Positions 1 to 12,564 of a stretch of DNA of 64,000 nt are shown in pieces. The translations under genes were made by a program, and so were the position numbers. The stretch is taken from contig CM065888.1 in assembly GCA_033439255.1 (NCBI GenBank), forward strand, positions 682,001-746,000. Reading direction: 5' to 3'. A model generated the notes under the pieces. It was not told where the DNA came from. It ran no database searches and saw only the letters and a program-made list of their open reading frames with translations. Source of the stretch: Hericium rajendrae. Lineage: Eukaryota > Basidiomycota > Agaricomycetes > Russulales > Hericiaceae. How positions within the stretch are numbered: the first letter of the stretch is position 1; each line of letters begins with the position of its first letter.

Positions 1-49
1 TTCTCCGTCGTTCCTTCTTAGACCGGACTTATTTAGACCGTCCATGTAG

Positions 50-1074
50 ATCGTCGAAGCCGTGCACGCTCGTGGCTCGTATATTTTTCTCCAGCTCTGG
101 GCCCTCGGACGCTCGGCCGATCCTGCCTTGCTCGCGTCCGAAGGAAACTATCCTTATGTTGCTCCTTCACCGATTGGCCTGTCCGAAGAGTCGGAGCACA
201 TGCCAGGCGGTCCCACACCTCGTCCGCTCACCATCCCCGAAATTCGGGAATACGTCACGTGGTTTGGCGACGCCGCCGTACGCGCCGTGCAAGGCGCCGG
301 ATTCGACGGCATCGAGATCCACGGTGCCAACGGCTATCTGGTGGACCAATTCTTGCAAGATGTAAGCAACGTACGAGACGACGAGTATGGTGGTTCAGTT
401 GAGGGACGTTGCCGTTTTGTGCTGGAGATCATAAAAGAAATAGCGGGCAGGATCGGGGAGGAGCGGACGGCGCTGCGGTGTAGCCCGTTCTCGAAGTATC
501 AAGGTGAGGTTCTATAACCATGAATACTTCACTATGCATGATTTCTCTAATGCCGCTGGATTCCTTTTTCATTCCCTCTGTGCGTAGATATGGGCATGAA
601 GGACCCACACCCGACATTCACGCACCTGGTCACCCAGCTGCGTGCTGCACACCCTTCACTCGCGTACTTGCATTTCATCGAGCCACGCATGGACGGTTCA
701 GACGATGCGTTTATCTCCGAGAGCAGTGCGGGATCTGGAAATGATTTCGCGCGAAAGATATGGGCACCAAGGCCATTCGTGAGTGCCGGCGGATACGACG
801 GCAAGACTGCGCGATACGTAGCAGACCGTTATGGGGACATCATTGCTTTCGGGCGGCATTTCCTTGCGAACGTACGTCTAATTTCAAACGTGGCTTGTAT
901 TTAGAGTTAATCTGCGCGAAATAGCCGGACTTGCCGCGTCGCATCAAGGACGATATAAAATATAACAGGTACGACCGTTCGACGTTCTACTCGGTGCTGG
1001 AGCCGAAGGGATACACGGACTACCCTTTTGCGAAGGTGGAAGCCGTAAGTGAGGGTCTTGTGGCCGCTAGCTGA
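50..1074 (+). CDS. Old yellow enzyme family NADH:flavin oxidoreductase, copy a (5' end outside window)
   Basis: This is the C-terminal two thirds of an FMN-dependent ene-reductase of the old yellow enzyme family, which reduces activated C=C bonds with NAD(P)H, normally in the cytosol. Exons read 50-503, 588-871 and 925-1074. An upstream intron ends at base 49 (TAG), so exon 1 lies off the left edge. The first exon shows the family signature [19 protein letters not shown], whose His and Asn bind the substrate carbonyl and whose Tyr is the proton donor. Exon 2 carries the FMN-phosphate region ([23 protein letters not shown]). The last exon is exactly 50 codons, the same as in copy b. The junctions are conserved between paralogues: an AG before ATCGTCGA, Q|D before MGMKDP, and N|PDLPRRI. 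The frame is open throughout, so this copy is probably functional, although its start cannot be seen. Confidence 0.88.
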
Positions 1075-1512
1075 GTAGTACTAAGCACCGAGTATTTGGC
1101 TCTGTTTCGCTACCTACGGCAGCCATAATCTATGAAAGCGATAGGATTCCAGAAAAAGCCGTTCCTCAAGTGTCCACGACTAGACCCTTGATGCTTAATG
1201 ATCCGTTAGTCCATTCAGCTACTTTTGCGCACGCCTTGACCCGAACATCAGCATGTTCATTTGATCCTAACGCCTATGCCGACAGGCGTCTGATGTTTGT
1301 TTCGGCCGTAGGCTTTTGCAGGCCCCAGTCCTGACTCACGATAAGTCTACACTTACTCGGACGGATCAATGGTGAGCCAAGTATTGTTTTATAGTATATA
1401 CGCGTCTTTGACCTCCAACGTAGCCGCTGGCGTATAAAACGCGTTCCAAGATGGTTCACTTACCGTCAAGAAAAACAGCAACCCATTCGCTCTCACTAGT
1501 ACCTTGGTTGCA
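1075..1512 (+). promoter_or_regulatory. Intergenic region and promoter of OYE copy b, TATA box at 1433-1439
   Basis: This 438-bp gap between the stop of copy a and the ATG of copy b holds no open gene. A TATAAAA box lies at 1433-1439, about 75 bp upstream of the ATG at 1513. That spacing is normal for a fungal core promoter, so copy b retains promoter-like sequence even though its coding region is damaged. Confidence 0.45.
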
Positions 1513-2878
1513 ATGTCTTCTATCCCTGCAGCTGCCGCAGATACCGCGCTCTTCAAGCCGATTCACGTCGGCGACATCACCCTTTCGCATCGTGTTGCGC
1601 TCGCGCCGCTGACGCGCTGCCGTAACACTGCAGAGCACGTCCCAACGGACTTGACGCTTGAGCACTACGTTCAGCGCGCAAGTACGCCAGGCACGCTTCT
1701 CATCACTGAGGCCACCATCGTGCATCCGAAAGCGGGTGGAGCGGCACATTCCCCAGGAATTTATAACGAGGAGCAAGTGCGAGCATGGAGGAAGGTATGT
1801 GTCGCGCTCCCTGGCCTTTTCTTCGGTCTGGCATTTTCCTAACCTAAGCTACGGTTGTGTAGATCGTTGACGCTGTGCATGCCCGCGACTCGTTCATTTT
1901 CCTTCAGCTCTGGGCCCTCGGGCGTGCTGGAGACCCAGCTCTGCTCACCTCCGAAGGAAACTATCCTTATGTTGCCCCCTCGCCGATAGGCCTATCCGAA
2001 GAGTCCGGCCACACGCCGGGCGGTCCTGCCCCCCGCGCACTCACCGTGCCCGAAATTCGCGAGTACGTCACCTGGTATGGCGAAGCCGCGGTGCGTGCAG
2101 TGCAGGACGCCGGGTTTGACGGCGTCGAAATCCACGGTGCCAACGGCTATCTGGTAGACCAGTTCTTGCAGGACGTCAGCAACGTGCGCGACGACAAGTA
2201 TGGTGGTTCCGTTGAAGGACGATGCCGCTTCGCGCTGGAGGTCGTAAAGGAAATAACCGGTAGAATTGGAGAAAGCGGACGGCGCTGAGGTGCAGCCCGT
2301 TTTCGGACTATCAAGGTGGGGAGGTCAAGTGATATATGACGCATGGTACACGATTTGTCTGACGTCCCGGATATTTTTTCTCTATACATAGATATGGGCA
2401 TGAAGGACCCGTACCCGACATTTACGTACCTGGTCACCCAGCTGCGCGCCGCGCACCCATCGCTCGCGTACATACATTTCATCCAGCCACGCGTAGACGG
2501 TGCAGACGATGGGACCGACTTCGAGAGCAACGCAGGATCTGGGAACGATTTCGTGCGGAAGATATGGGCACCAAGGCCGTTCGTGAGCGCGGGCGGATAT
2601 GACGGCAAGACCGCGCGATATGTGGCGGACCGCTACGGGGATATTATTGCATTCGGGCGGCATTTTATCGCAAACGTACGTCTAATTATAAAAATTGCTC
2701 CTACTTTGTGCTAATTCGCGCGGGATAGCCGGACTTGCCGCGTCGTATCAAGGACGACTTAAAGTATAACAGATACGACCGTTCGACGTTCTATTCAGTG
2801 TTGGAGCCGAAGGGATACACGGACTACCCGTTCGCGGAGGTGGACACTGCAAAGGGGTGTATTGTGACCGCTGTCTGA
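1513..2878 (+). pseudogene. Old yellow enzyme family, copy b, frameshifted
   Basis: This gene is collinear with copy a and with the minus-strand copy c. By paralogue comparison the exons are 1513-1794, 1863-2315, 2392-2675 and 2729-2878. The start ATG at 1513 (MSSIPAAAADTALF) matches the start of copy c. The N-terminus has the family's ALAPLTRCRNTAEHVP flavin-binding stretch, and the [12 protein letters not shown] active-site motif is present. Compared with copy a ([15 protein letters not shown]), one base is missing near 2271-2273. The frame therefore shifts and reaches a stop at 2286-2288, although all downstream exons and splice sites are intact and well preserved. Either the copy is a very young pseudogene or this is a single-base assembly error. 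Without the shift the product would be about 390 residues, the usual family length. Confidence 0.78.
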
Positions 2879-2982
2879 GTTCCGAGATAATAGTCACTAG
2901 CGACACTCGGCCCTGTTTCGTTTTCGCTATTGCAACTACTCATCTAAGAACGCCAATTCCTCCATAATGGGTGTCCAATGTC

Positions 2983-4647
2983 CTACATATCATCGTCATC
3001 TTCACTCTCCGATATAAAGTCATCAGTTGACCCATATCCAGATTCCTTTTCGTCCCAGGAGACATGGAAGACAAGGTCCTTGAGTTCGTCGACCTCTTCA
3101 GCATGTACACGGCACGAATCCAGTTCTAAAGTTTCGAGCGGCGCGGTGCTCCTTCGCAGCCGAAGCTTGTCACGGATCCTCTCCCATAAGTATCCACCGT
3201 CCCTGGCGTGCTCATAGAAATCTACCACACGGAGCTCTAGAACTTTCAAGGAAGGGAAGAGGAGCGGTGCATCATTCGGCGTAAGATCCGTCGTATGGTC
3301 TCGGTTGCAACTGGCTGCCAATGCATCAAAGAAAGACGAAGCACATCTGCTCCCAATGTCCGCATGTTCGACTCTACGAGCTCGGCCAAAGATATCCAAC
3401 CAATCCTGTGGTTTCCACCAGCTATTGATGAATACATCAACGCGCTCGACTTCTTCCAAACGGAACGCATCGCAGATTCGACGAATCTGGGGGACGAAAT
3501 CTCGTGGCCTGTGCATTGAACGAAGGATAATCCGGAGCATCGGTCCGTCGTCTTCGGCGGAAAGGTTCAAATGCGAGGTTTCAGGTGCCAAGTCGCGCCT
3601 GTCTTGTGCAACGATCTCTACACCGTCGGGCCAGCATTCGTGAAGTACAAAGGACTGCATCGGGCCAATGTTCGGAGCATGGGACTGTAGCCAGGGGACG
3701 ACAAAATCATAAATGCCTCTCATCCTTGGAATGGCTAGGTTCAAATCGATCCGTGTGTGAGCAGGTATTGTCAGATGGTTCATGGTATCCGCGAAGATGA
3801 CGGCGTCGAGATGCAGGCTCAGCCATTTGAGGTTTGGCAACTGCACGGCGGGGCGAATGATGATGCTTCGACCATCGTCAGAAGGTAGCGGCGGTATGCT
3901 GTAGTGCAAACGGAGGTCCTGAAGAACGGATAGTCGCTCGAGAGCACATAAAAAAGCCTCGAAGCTGGCGCGGCTTCTTGCCATATCCAGCTGGGGGTGT
4001 GGGAAAACTTGACGTCCGAAATGCGAGTACCGGATATCAAGGTGTGTAAGAGTAGTGAATGGGCTTAGAGAAACCCACGAGATAGTTGCATGATGGAGCT
4101 CGAGTTGGCGTAAATGCGGGGCATGCCCCGCGAACAAAGTATCAGGGACCTTGATCTGTTGGTGTGTGATAAAATCCAATGAAATCACCACGACAGCTGA
4201 CTCTAGAAGAGGAGCGGGGTTGCCTAGGCAGCTTACGATAGCTCCTAGCGGTTGGAAATCGCCACGAATGACTAGGCGCTGGACATGATCTAAGTGGCAG
4301 CAAAGAATTTGGGCGAAACGATTGTGCTCGAGAGACATATGAATAGCTTCTGTCGGTTTCTCGGATGGGAAACAGCTGTAACGTATAGCAAGTGGTGCCA
4401 TACGTGCATTCCGTAAATGCTGGTCTGTCAACTGAGGCCCGAGATCATTGACATCGATATACGACCATAGGACAGGATCCTCAAGAGCTACGCTGCGCCA
4501 GTGACGACAGATACGAGTCACGATGATCCAGTCACGATGGCTGAACGAATTCGAGGAATCGGCATGGAAGGGAGATGGTCGGTTTGAATAAATGGGTGGG
4601 TAATCTTGAAGGAGCAGAAATATCTTCGTAAGAAGCTCATTAGGCAA
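2983..4647 (-). CDS. F-box domain protein
   Basis: A single open frame of about 554 codons. Near its N-terminus it reads LPNELLTKIFLLL, then CRHWRSVALEDPVLWSYI after about 35 residues. This is the bipartite agaricomycete F-box, which binds Skp1 in SCF ubiquitin ligases. The rest resembles the irregular leucine-rich C-terminal regions of expanded fungal F-box families (LRQLELHHA, LPNLKWLSLHLD, LKVLELRVVDF). It ends in an acidic tail (SESEDDDDM). The start is unresolved: the frame runs upstream through a TTG codon at 4647, and a CAG acceptor just before it suggests that a short first exon lies upstream of about 4,670. Substrates cannot be inferred. The gene is flanked by OYE copies on both sides, on the same strand as copy c. 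Confidence 0.8.
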   Translation of the reverse strand: MPNELLTKIFLLLQDYPPIYSNRPSPFHADSSNSFSHRDWIIVTRICRHWRSVALEDPVLWSYIDVNDLGPQLTDQHLRNARMAPLAIRYSCFPSEKPTEAIHMSLEHNRFAQILCCHLDHVQRLVIRGDFQPLGAIVSCLGNPAPLLESAVVVISLDFITHQQIKVPDTLFAGHAPHLRQLELHHATISWVSLSPFTTLTHLDIRYSHFGRQVFPHPQLDMARSRASFEAFLCALERLSVLQDLRLHYSIPPLPSDDGRSIIIRPAVQLPNLKWLSLHLDAVIFADTMNHLTIPAHTRIDLNLAIPRMRGIYDFVVPWLQSHAPNIGPMQSFVLHECWPDGVEIVAQDRRDLAPETSHLNLSAEDDGPMLRIILRSMHRPRDFVPQIRRICDAFRLEEVERVDVFINSWWKPQDWLDIFGRARRVEHADIGSRCASSFFDALAASCNRDHTTDLTPNDAPLLFPSLKVLELRVVDFYEHARDGGYLWERIRDKLRLRRSTAPLETLELDSCRVHAEEVDELKDLVFHVSWDEKESGYGSTDDFISESEDDDDM

Positions 4648-5226
4648 CGTGGATATGCCTGCACTTTGGCGATTGTCAGTCGAGCGAAGAGATCGAAAAC
4701 AATAACAAACCTACCTCATCCTAAGATCTTATGCAGTTCGATGTCTGCGTTACGGTTCAAATGTCCACTTCGTGTAGCGAAACGGTGGACTCAAGTGCTT
4801 GAAGCTGAAAGTTGATGATAACGTCCATCAATCGATGAAGGCTTTGGATGAACGAGCGCTAGTCGAGTCAGCCTCGGCAACGCCCATCTATAATCTATCC
4901 ACTGGCCACTTCCCTTCCGTTGATCTTTACGATAGGTGTTCTGACATTGTCTTGAGATCTAGCTGTGGTAACTAATATCGCTTCAACAGATCTAGGGATT
5001 TATTTCACTGAAGAAAATGATAGCATTTCCAATCAGGCATATTAGCCGAGCCTGAATCATAGCGATCCAAGGGCTCTCCATATCTCTGGAAGATATCCAC
5101 GGGAGCGAACTAAGTACTGGTGGTATATAAATGATACTAGTTAACTGGGACGTAGACGAAAGGAAATCAATGGTCCGGTGATTTACCGTGGGGTCTCCGC
5201 CTCCAACACTTCATGCATTCTACACA
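4648..5226. other. Gene-poor spacer between the F-box gene and OYE copy c
   Basis: No supported gene. It probably holds the first exon and promoter of the minus-strand F-box gene (roughly 4,660-4,740) and the 3' untranslated region of OYE copy c. I see no repeat or mobile-element signature. Confidence 0.4.
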
Positions 5227-6526
<1,300 letters not shown>

Positions 6527-6567
6527 TGGATGTACTATGTGTGGACAGATAGCTTCGATGGGGATCG

Positions 6568-6576
6568 CTTTATATA
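6568..6576 (-). promoter_or_regulatory. TATA box of OYE copy c
   Basis: On the minus strand the sequence reads TATATAAAG, about 45-50 bp upstream of the ATG at 6526. Position and sequence fit a fungal TATA element. Confidence 0.45.
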
Positions 6577-7677
6577 CTGGCTCGGAGGCGGAGGCACACG
6601 CAGGTCATATACTGATGGCTCGCGTGATTGTTCGCAATAAAAAAGATAGCTCCGCGAGTATTTCGGAACCATCTAGCCACTTCTATCCAGCACCGCGTCC
6701 GTTGGCAAACGAAAAGAAAGATAGAATCTAAGCATGACAACGCACCTGTCCTGCTGTTACTCAGATGCTGACACCGGCTTCGTGTCTCGCGTAATCGCCA
6801 TCTAGAGCAAAAAAGGATATCAGAAGTGCAATGAAACTCCCCATTTCCATCTGATGAAGAGGCCCTTGTACGTTTGAAGCCAGCCAATCTGGTGAATAAG
6901 GGCAGCCAGCATGGTGAATAAGAGCACCATTCTAGGTGAACAAGCGCCCGTCCTGCGATGACTGAGCGGATTGACGCGATGAATAATCCCGCGGACCTCG
7001 AAATGTTGCGTTTCCAGTCCTTCCAGATCGCGAAGGAAATGGTGCATGGCTTCCCTTGCTGATATCTTCCAATCGGGTGGGTCAAGCATGGTCGACTGGT
7101 CAGGCGAGTAGGTGCAGTAGCTCAAGCCTTGGCAAAACAAGAAACAAGAACGAGATCGCCTCTTGGCAGAATATATGCATGCCGAAGCTCAGGGTTTATG
7201 CTTCTTCAATGTCGGAGACGTGTCCTACGCAGGCGAAAACTAGGCCTGGTGAGTACTCAGTGGATAGTATGTCCAGGGAACGAGGAACTCACCACGCATT
7301 CACTACCGGGATATATGCGCGCCCAATGCAGCGCACAGTTGAACAGCACATAGCTTGGCCCATAAATGAGGGTCTATGCACGCATACTCGAGTACACGCA
7401 TAACCCCGCGCATATAGCCTGTCTTCTTAAACATTGGCCGGATATCGTCTGTGCCAGATGGACTTACTGTACATACCACTTGTCACACAACGCGAGTGTC
7501 ACAAATCAGCTGATATCGTCACACATACCTCCGCGTGCTTTAGCTGAGCGTTCAATTAGACTTTCAATTCGTATCTCACCCTCATTTTCCCCGCAGCTCT
7601 AGACCCAGCTTTGATGTCCTGATGATATTCTTCTTAATATCACGGGCCCATTTACGCCGCTTCTGGGATGTTCTCGT
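6577..7677. other. Gene-poor spacer
   Basis: About 1.1 kb with only short, overlapping open frames on both strands and no recognisable domain, RNA gene or repeat. It includes the upstream region of OYE copy c. I see nothing else in it. Confidence 0.4.
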
Positions 7678-7679
7678 TA

Positions 7680-8766
7680 CAGCCGTTTCCGAAAACCTTG
7701 TCCAACTCCGTTTTTTTTGTGACCTAGGCACATCAGGAGAGATCAGGGCCCGAGTCGATAGACGAGCCGCATAAGGAAGAAAATGATGCAAATACGTACG
7801 AAATTGTCGCGTACCCTGGATCAGCCCCAGAGCACCATCTTTACCGAACGGCGACTGACGATTCTTTCTCGATAGCGAGCTTGCTTTGTCGCGTTCAGCG
7901 GTGCTGGATTGAAACAACGAGGGCGACGATGTTGCTCTCCGCCCTCCATGCACCTGTCATCTTGAACAGAAACTTCCCGGTATGTCTCGTATATCATCGC
8001 ATCCACTGTCTTCGACGTGCGGACAATCGAGCAACGACTGTTCATTTATACCTCCGCTTACCCGTAATATCATTTGAAGAAATTAGTGCTGGCATCGAGA
8101 ATGACCTACTCGCCTCGACGCGGTGTCACTCAGCCAAATCCTCCAGCTGCAGACACCGCTGTTGCAGTTGCTCTGCCAATCGGACCGGACCCGCTTGCAA
8201 TGCGCATGTCCGTGCAATGCGAGCAACGCCAGCCTCCTGCGTTGCTGCGCGAGCCGCACAAGCATCCCCAGCCTCCCGTGTTGCGCGAGCCTCGTGTATC
8301 TTACGACCCTTCTGCACCACACCAGCCGGCTGCGCTCAATGAGATTCCTGTACCACACCAGCGCCCTATGTCGTGCGAGCATCCTATGCCTTGTGAGTTT
8401 CGAGATTGTCTTGCCATGCTACGAGATGACGTGCTACGAGATGACTCTTCGCGGGATGCCCAAGATATTGCAAACGTTGTCTGGACTATAGCCTTCGCTA
8501 TAGAGCCGGAGGCCACGCATTTTTATATCTTGACTGATTTGCCAGAAGAATATGCTTGATGATGCCCCACAGACAACGGAGGCAGCAAATGCTCTGCAGC
8601 ACAGCGGACATCCGTACAAACATTTGCCCATTTTGTTATGTAACAAACACGTCACCGCACTCCGAGACTCTGATGGAAGCACATACTTGCCGGTCTAGGC
8701 GAGTTGCCGAGAGGCACTGGCGAGACGCGAAAAAATGGAGTTGGACAAGGTTTTCGGAAACGGCTG
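7680..8766. mobile_element. 1,087-bp DNA element with 30-bp perfect terminal inverted repeats and TA duplication
   Basis: The left end reads inward from 7680 as CAGCCGTTTCCGAAAACC and on to 7709. The right end (8737-8766) is its exact reverse complement over 30 bp. After one mismatch the similarity continues into a T run. Both ends are flanked by TA (7678-7679 and 8767-8768). TA duplications with ends starting CAG are known in the Tc1/mariner/pogo superfamily, so I infer a non-autonomous relative. The interior holds one 161-codon plus-strand frame (8074-8559) rich in proline, with REP-containing repeats. It does not look like a transposase and may not be coding. The ends are unmutated across 30 bp, which suggests recent mobility. 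Confidence 0.7.
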
Positions 8767-8768
8767 TA

Positions 8769-9588
8769 GAATCCGGTATGGAGATCGGACGCGGCATCGA
8801 TCCTGTCGCCGCGGGCTCCGACAACTGAGACATATCGCGCTTCTCGCCCCGCGTTTCATCCAACCGATGTCATGTACATTCGCCCCGCAAGTCATCCATG
8901 ACAAGACATCCCAAGAGGCCCAATCTGGCACCAATTGGCTCGAAGAGAAGAGAAATGCTCGCGATCTGCGCTCGTCCGTACGGCAGTCCTTGGGCGGTCC
9001 CCGGTCCCCACTGACATTAACATGCCCCTTTGCACGAGGGTCGCATGGCGCGCAGACCTGCCCTCGTGAGCCCGTCCATTTATGCTACTGAGGCCGCCAG
9101 TGCCATACGAAACGGGTCTCCAGACCCATATATACGCGCCGTAAACCCGCACGGCGCGTCGTGTGACCGCTCTTTCCCCATCACGGCGCTCGAAGCATGC
9201 AACCGGAGCAGGACCGCGTCATCATGTATGATCCGCGCCATTCGGCGCCATTATATTACTCCGTCCAGCTATATTGCTTCAACAAGCACCAGCGCGCCGG
9301 GCTCTTGGTTATATTTGAGCGCAAGACAAGGACAGGTGCTGCTCGACCCATGTTCAAAATTCCAAAATCCCCGGATTTCAGCAAACAAACGTTTACAAAA
9401 CAAATTGCATTGCATAATTTTACGACTACTATGTTGAATGACGTCGAGGAGACATGTCATCATCGTGAATGGACTTGTGCCAGATACATCGTATGGAAGC
9501 GTAACCTAACTGGAATAAACATTATGGTATCCCACCCTACTATACTGAATCGAACAGGCGAGAATTAACGACAGCAAGCGTAAAGGAA
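8769..9588. other. Gene-poor spacer
   Basis: About 820 bp without a supported gene. It lies downstream of the minus-strand membrane-protein gene and next to the inverted-repeat element. Short frames are present but show no domain and no paralogue support. Confidence 0.35.
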
Positions 9589-10392
9589 TCAGACCACCTG
9601 TTTCTTCTCATCCTTCTCGTCCTTCTGGTCCATCTCGCGCGTCGGCTCCTCCGACTCAGTGTATTCGGCCCTCCGAGACGGCTCGACGAACAACACGCCC
9701 GCAGCAACAGCCGCAAAAAGCAACGTGAACCACGGAAGAACAGCCACGAGGCGCACTATAACACCCCACAGCGTCAGTCAGCAGCCCACATCATAGCGCC
9801 CGCGCCTCGCGTGACTCACGGTAGCTGAGGTGGCGGTAGACGGACGTCGCGCCGAGCGCCGCCTGCGCCTGCGCGACGGCGGCGGGCTGGAGCGGCACGC
9901 CGCCGATGCTCGCGGAGACCTGGGCCGCGCGGCGCGCGAAGAAGACGTCGTACGGGATGAGCGTCGCGAAGAGCCAGACGGCGCAGAAGGCGAGGGCGCC
10001 GGCCTGTGTGCGGCGCGCGGGCAGCGGGAGGAGGAAGATCAGGGATAGGAGCGCGACGAGTGCGCAGACGGTCGTGATGACTACGCCTGTCTTGAATACG
10101 TCTGTGGGCGGCTGGGGGTCAGGATGGGGGAGGGAAAGGGGAAAGGAAGGGGGACGTGCCGTTTGTGTTGATGTCGACGGAGATGGTGGACGGGAGCGCG
10201 TGTCGCAGGTGCGACTTTGCCTGGTTGCCTCTGCGGGGTTTTCGTCAGCATGCATGCGTGCAAGAAAAGTGTGGAGCGGGCGGGCACGCACTTAATGAGC
10301 CCGTTGAGGCCAACGGAGCCGCCGATGACGCCCCAGGCGAAGCTCATAGCGAGCGCGGCGAAGCGCGCGATGGGAGACTGGGCGCGAGACAT
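9589..10392 (-). CDS. Small multi-pass membrane protein of unknown function
   Basis: I reconstruct four minus-strand exons: 10392-10292, 10230-10160, 10101-9820 and 9755-9589, giving 206 residues. Hydrophobic segments appear near residues 10-33 (AALAMSFAWGVIGGSVGLNGLI), about 62-84 (VVITTVCALVALLSLIFLLPLP), about 90-108 (ALAFCAVWLFATLIPYDVFF) and about 155-176 (LVAVLPWFTLLFAAVAAGVLF). The C-terminal tail is charged and lysine/glutamate-rich (REMDQKDEKDEKKQVV). Four predicted membrane spans and a short loop after the first suggest an integral membrane protein of the secretory system or plasma membrane. I do not recognise the family beyond a conserved-hypothetical look. The second intron (10102-10159) seems to use a GC donor. 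A GT alternative (donor after ...TIS, acceptor at CCCCAG) is also in frame, so that boundary is uncertain. Confidence 0.68.
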
Positions 10393-10451
10393 AGTTCGAG
10401 CTCTTCGTGGGCAAAAGAACGGGGTGCTGCACGGGCGGGGGGTCGGAGTGG

Positions 10452-10457
10452 TTTATA
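10452..10457 (-). promoter_or_regulatory. TATA box of the membrane-protein gene
   Basis: TATAAA on the minus strand, 60 bp upstream of the ATG at 10392. Confidence 0.4.
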
Positions 10458-11532
10458 AGATTCAGAAGGCGCGGGGTCGCATCCCCATCGAGAAGATTCA
10501 TTAGTGCAGGTCGTTTGACAGGACAGCAGCGAAGAAGCACCCCCATGTGCTCCCCTTCTTCAGCCCTGGTGAGGTTCCGAGCACGCGGCGCCTGTCATTT
10601 GGCAGTGCCCCGAGGAGAAGCTCGCGTGAGCCTTTGTGCGGTCGTAACTTGTGGGCCGAAAAATCGTCGAGTAGTCTGTTTCAATTGAGCCTTCTGTGTC
10701 GCTATTGGATGACTTCCCGTAGCCATCTGGAATGGTTTGCAGAATAGATTTTGGCCGCATTTGGTTTGCCGAATGATGGCCGAGAGTCAACCAAGCCTTT
10801 GGGTCACAAAACGGCGTTTCCAGATGTCGAGTCTGAAGGAGGGGGGTCCCCCCCTCTTCCAGAGCGATATCTGTATCAGTATAGATATTTTACTCTCCGC
10901 CAACCCTCTGCTCGCGCATTTGGCCTCTGTGTCAATGCTCAGCTCTTACTCCGCCTCTCTCCGCTCTGCACATCTGTATCTTGGCTCAGACACTGCGACT
11001 GCGTACGGGCTGCAACTGCTCTAACAATAAATTCCACTTCTCGTTCGAAGCCCGCACTAGTTATCTGCACGCAATCCAGATCCTGCGGGAAGTCATCCAT
11101 TGGGAGGTGAGCGCGCCCGTAAAACGCAAGCCCCGACGTATACACACGCGGATAACTTAACCCCGAGCGCGCTGCACACGGCGCACCGTGGGTGTGGGCG
11201 TACATGGCGGGCTCCCTGTCATGGAAATGAGGCAGCGGGGCCGAGGCCAAATGGAATTACTTACGGATTCCACGAGATCCTAGGCAAGAGAAGACATAAA
11301 ATTTACAGGCGCGCGACGGACCCGCGGGCGCGATGATGGGAGACAATTTGTTTTTTTAATGAGACGAAATGTTGAGTTTGCCCAAAGTGGTGCGAGGTGA
11401 CTGGAGAAAAGGCATTGTCAGTCGATTGTGATGCCGCTCAGTGGGAATTTTGTGCATATCGCCCGTCTTGCATGGCATGGAAGCTGCAGTGTGTCGGAGG
11501 AGTATCTGAGGCCCTGCTAGTCTCCCACAGGC
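10458..11532. other. Gene-poor spacer
   Basis: About 1.1 kb with no supported gene, RNA or long repeat. It forms the upstream side of the membrane-protein gene and the left flank of the DUF6589/helicase element. Confidence 0.35.
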
Positions 11533-11592
11533 AGACCTTGAGAGAGAGATGATGAGTCGATCAGACCTTGAGAGAGAGATGATGAGTCGATC
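11533..11592. repeat. 30-bp unit repeated twice in tandem, with hairpin
   Basis: Two perfect copies of a 30-bp unit starting agaccttgagagagagatga lie at 11533-11562 and 11563-11592. The stretch gcagacctt at 11531-11539 pairs with aaggtctgc at 11602-11610, so the array sits inside a potential stem. It lies 38 bp outside the inverted repeat that bounds the next element. Confidence 0.75.
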
Positions 11593-11629
11593 TCTCTGAT
11601 CAAGGTCTGCTATGAAACGCGCCACCGTA

Positions 11630-11647
11630 ACCGTAGTTCGACCTTCA
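11630..11647 (+). repeat. Left arm of 18-bp inverted repeat
   Basis: accgtagttcgaccttca, perfect partner of 21103-21120. It lies about 130 bp upstream of the first plausible ATG of the DUF6589 gene. Confidence 0.7.
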
Positions 11648-12564
11648 TCGATCACTGTGCGGCGTTAAGCCTCGGCATCCTTCGGCAGCCATTATCTGGT
11701 GCTTAGTCATACTGTGCTCTTAGCTGTACCATACATCCTTGCACGGCGAATAGAGTATTTTCACTCCGGTAAAATGACCTCTGAATGCAGAGACGGAGAG
11801 CAACTGTCAAGAAATGGCTCCCTCAACTTTGACAGTACTGCAGATTTATCTATCAATCCACTGTATCACCCTGATGCAAACAGCGAGCCCTGGTCTGCTT
11901 TTTCAACACCTCGACACCATCCGGTCTCTCCATCTTCGCGGCCACAACCATCAATGCTGCCGACATGTTATACACCTGCCCTATCAACACCATCACGATG
12001 ACGGTCCACTATTGTTGCATCACAGTCCACCCATGCACGTCGCATCGTCCATCCCCCTTCGAGTCAGCACAGTCCGACATCATCTCGCACTCAACGCCGC
12101 TCTCCGCAGAAGACACCTACGAAGAAGCGTTGTTCTCCTCGCACTACTGTACTTTTTCGACCATAAGTTCGTCATGCGTCCCGCGTGCTCTCTGAACCTA
12201 ACTTACCTGTTGATTTGTCCCATGTCACACTGTAAGTATGAACATAGAAACGTGACAAATTTCCTAGATAGATTTCCGTACAGAACAGAGCATGTACGGT
12301 ATTCTAGTGGTTAATGTCCTATAGAGACACGAAATGAGTGCGAATGGAAGTCAGCATTGCCGACAAGAGGAGGATGGAGTCCACGTAAAGGCGAAGCTCC
12401 CATTTGTGACGTGTCACAATGCGCTGAACCACAGCGCTGCCGCAGCAATGTCTCAACGTGTTTGAACAATGGCGTGCGGTTGAACATGTGTCCCATGTCC
12501 CAGCGGCATCTGAACCATGACCTCGTTGAACAACTTATGGGGTCACGGGTCACACAAATTCTGA

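Noticed and set aside
8074-8559. 161-codon proline-rich frame as a host gene
   Set aside because: It lies wholly inside the inverted-repeat element, has no domain, and its repeats overlap in other frames; kept only as a note under the element.
11699-12314. Independent small genes upstream of the DUF6589 core
   Set aside because: The Ser/Pro/Arg-rich frame from 11774 fits better as the N-terminal exon of the DUF6589 gene; the other frames are its shadows.
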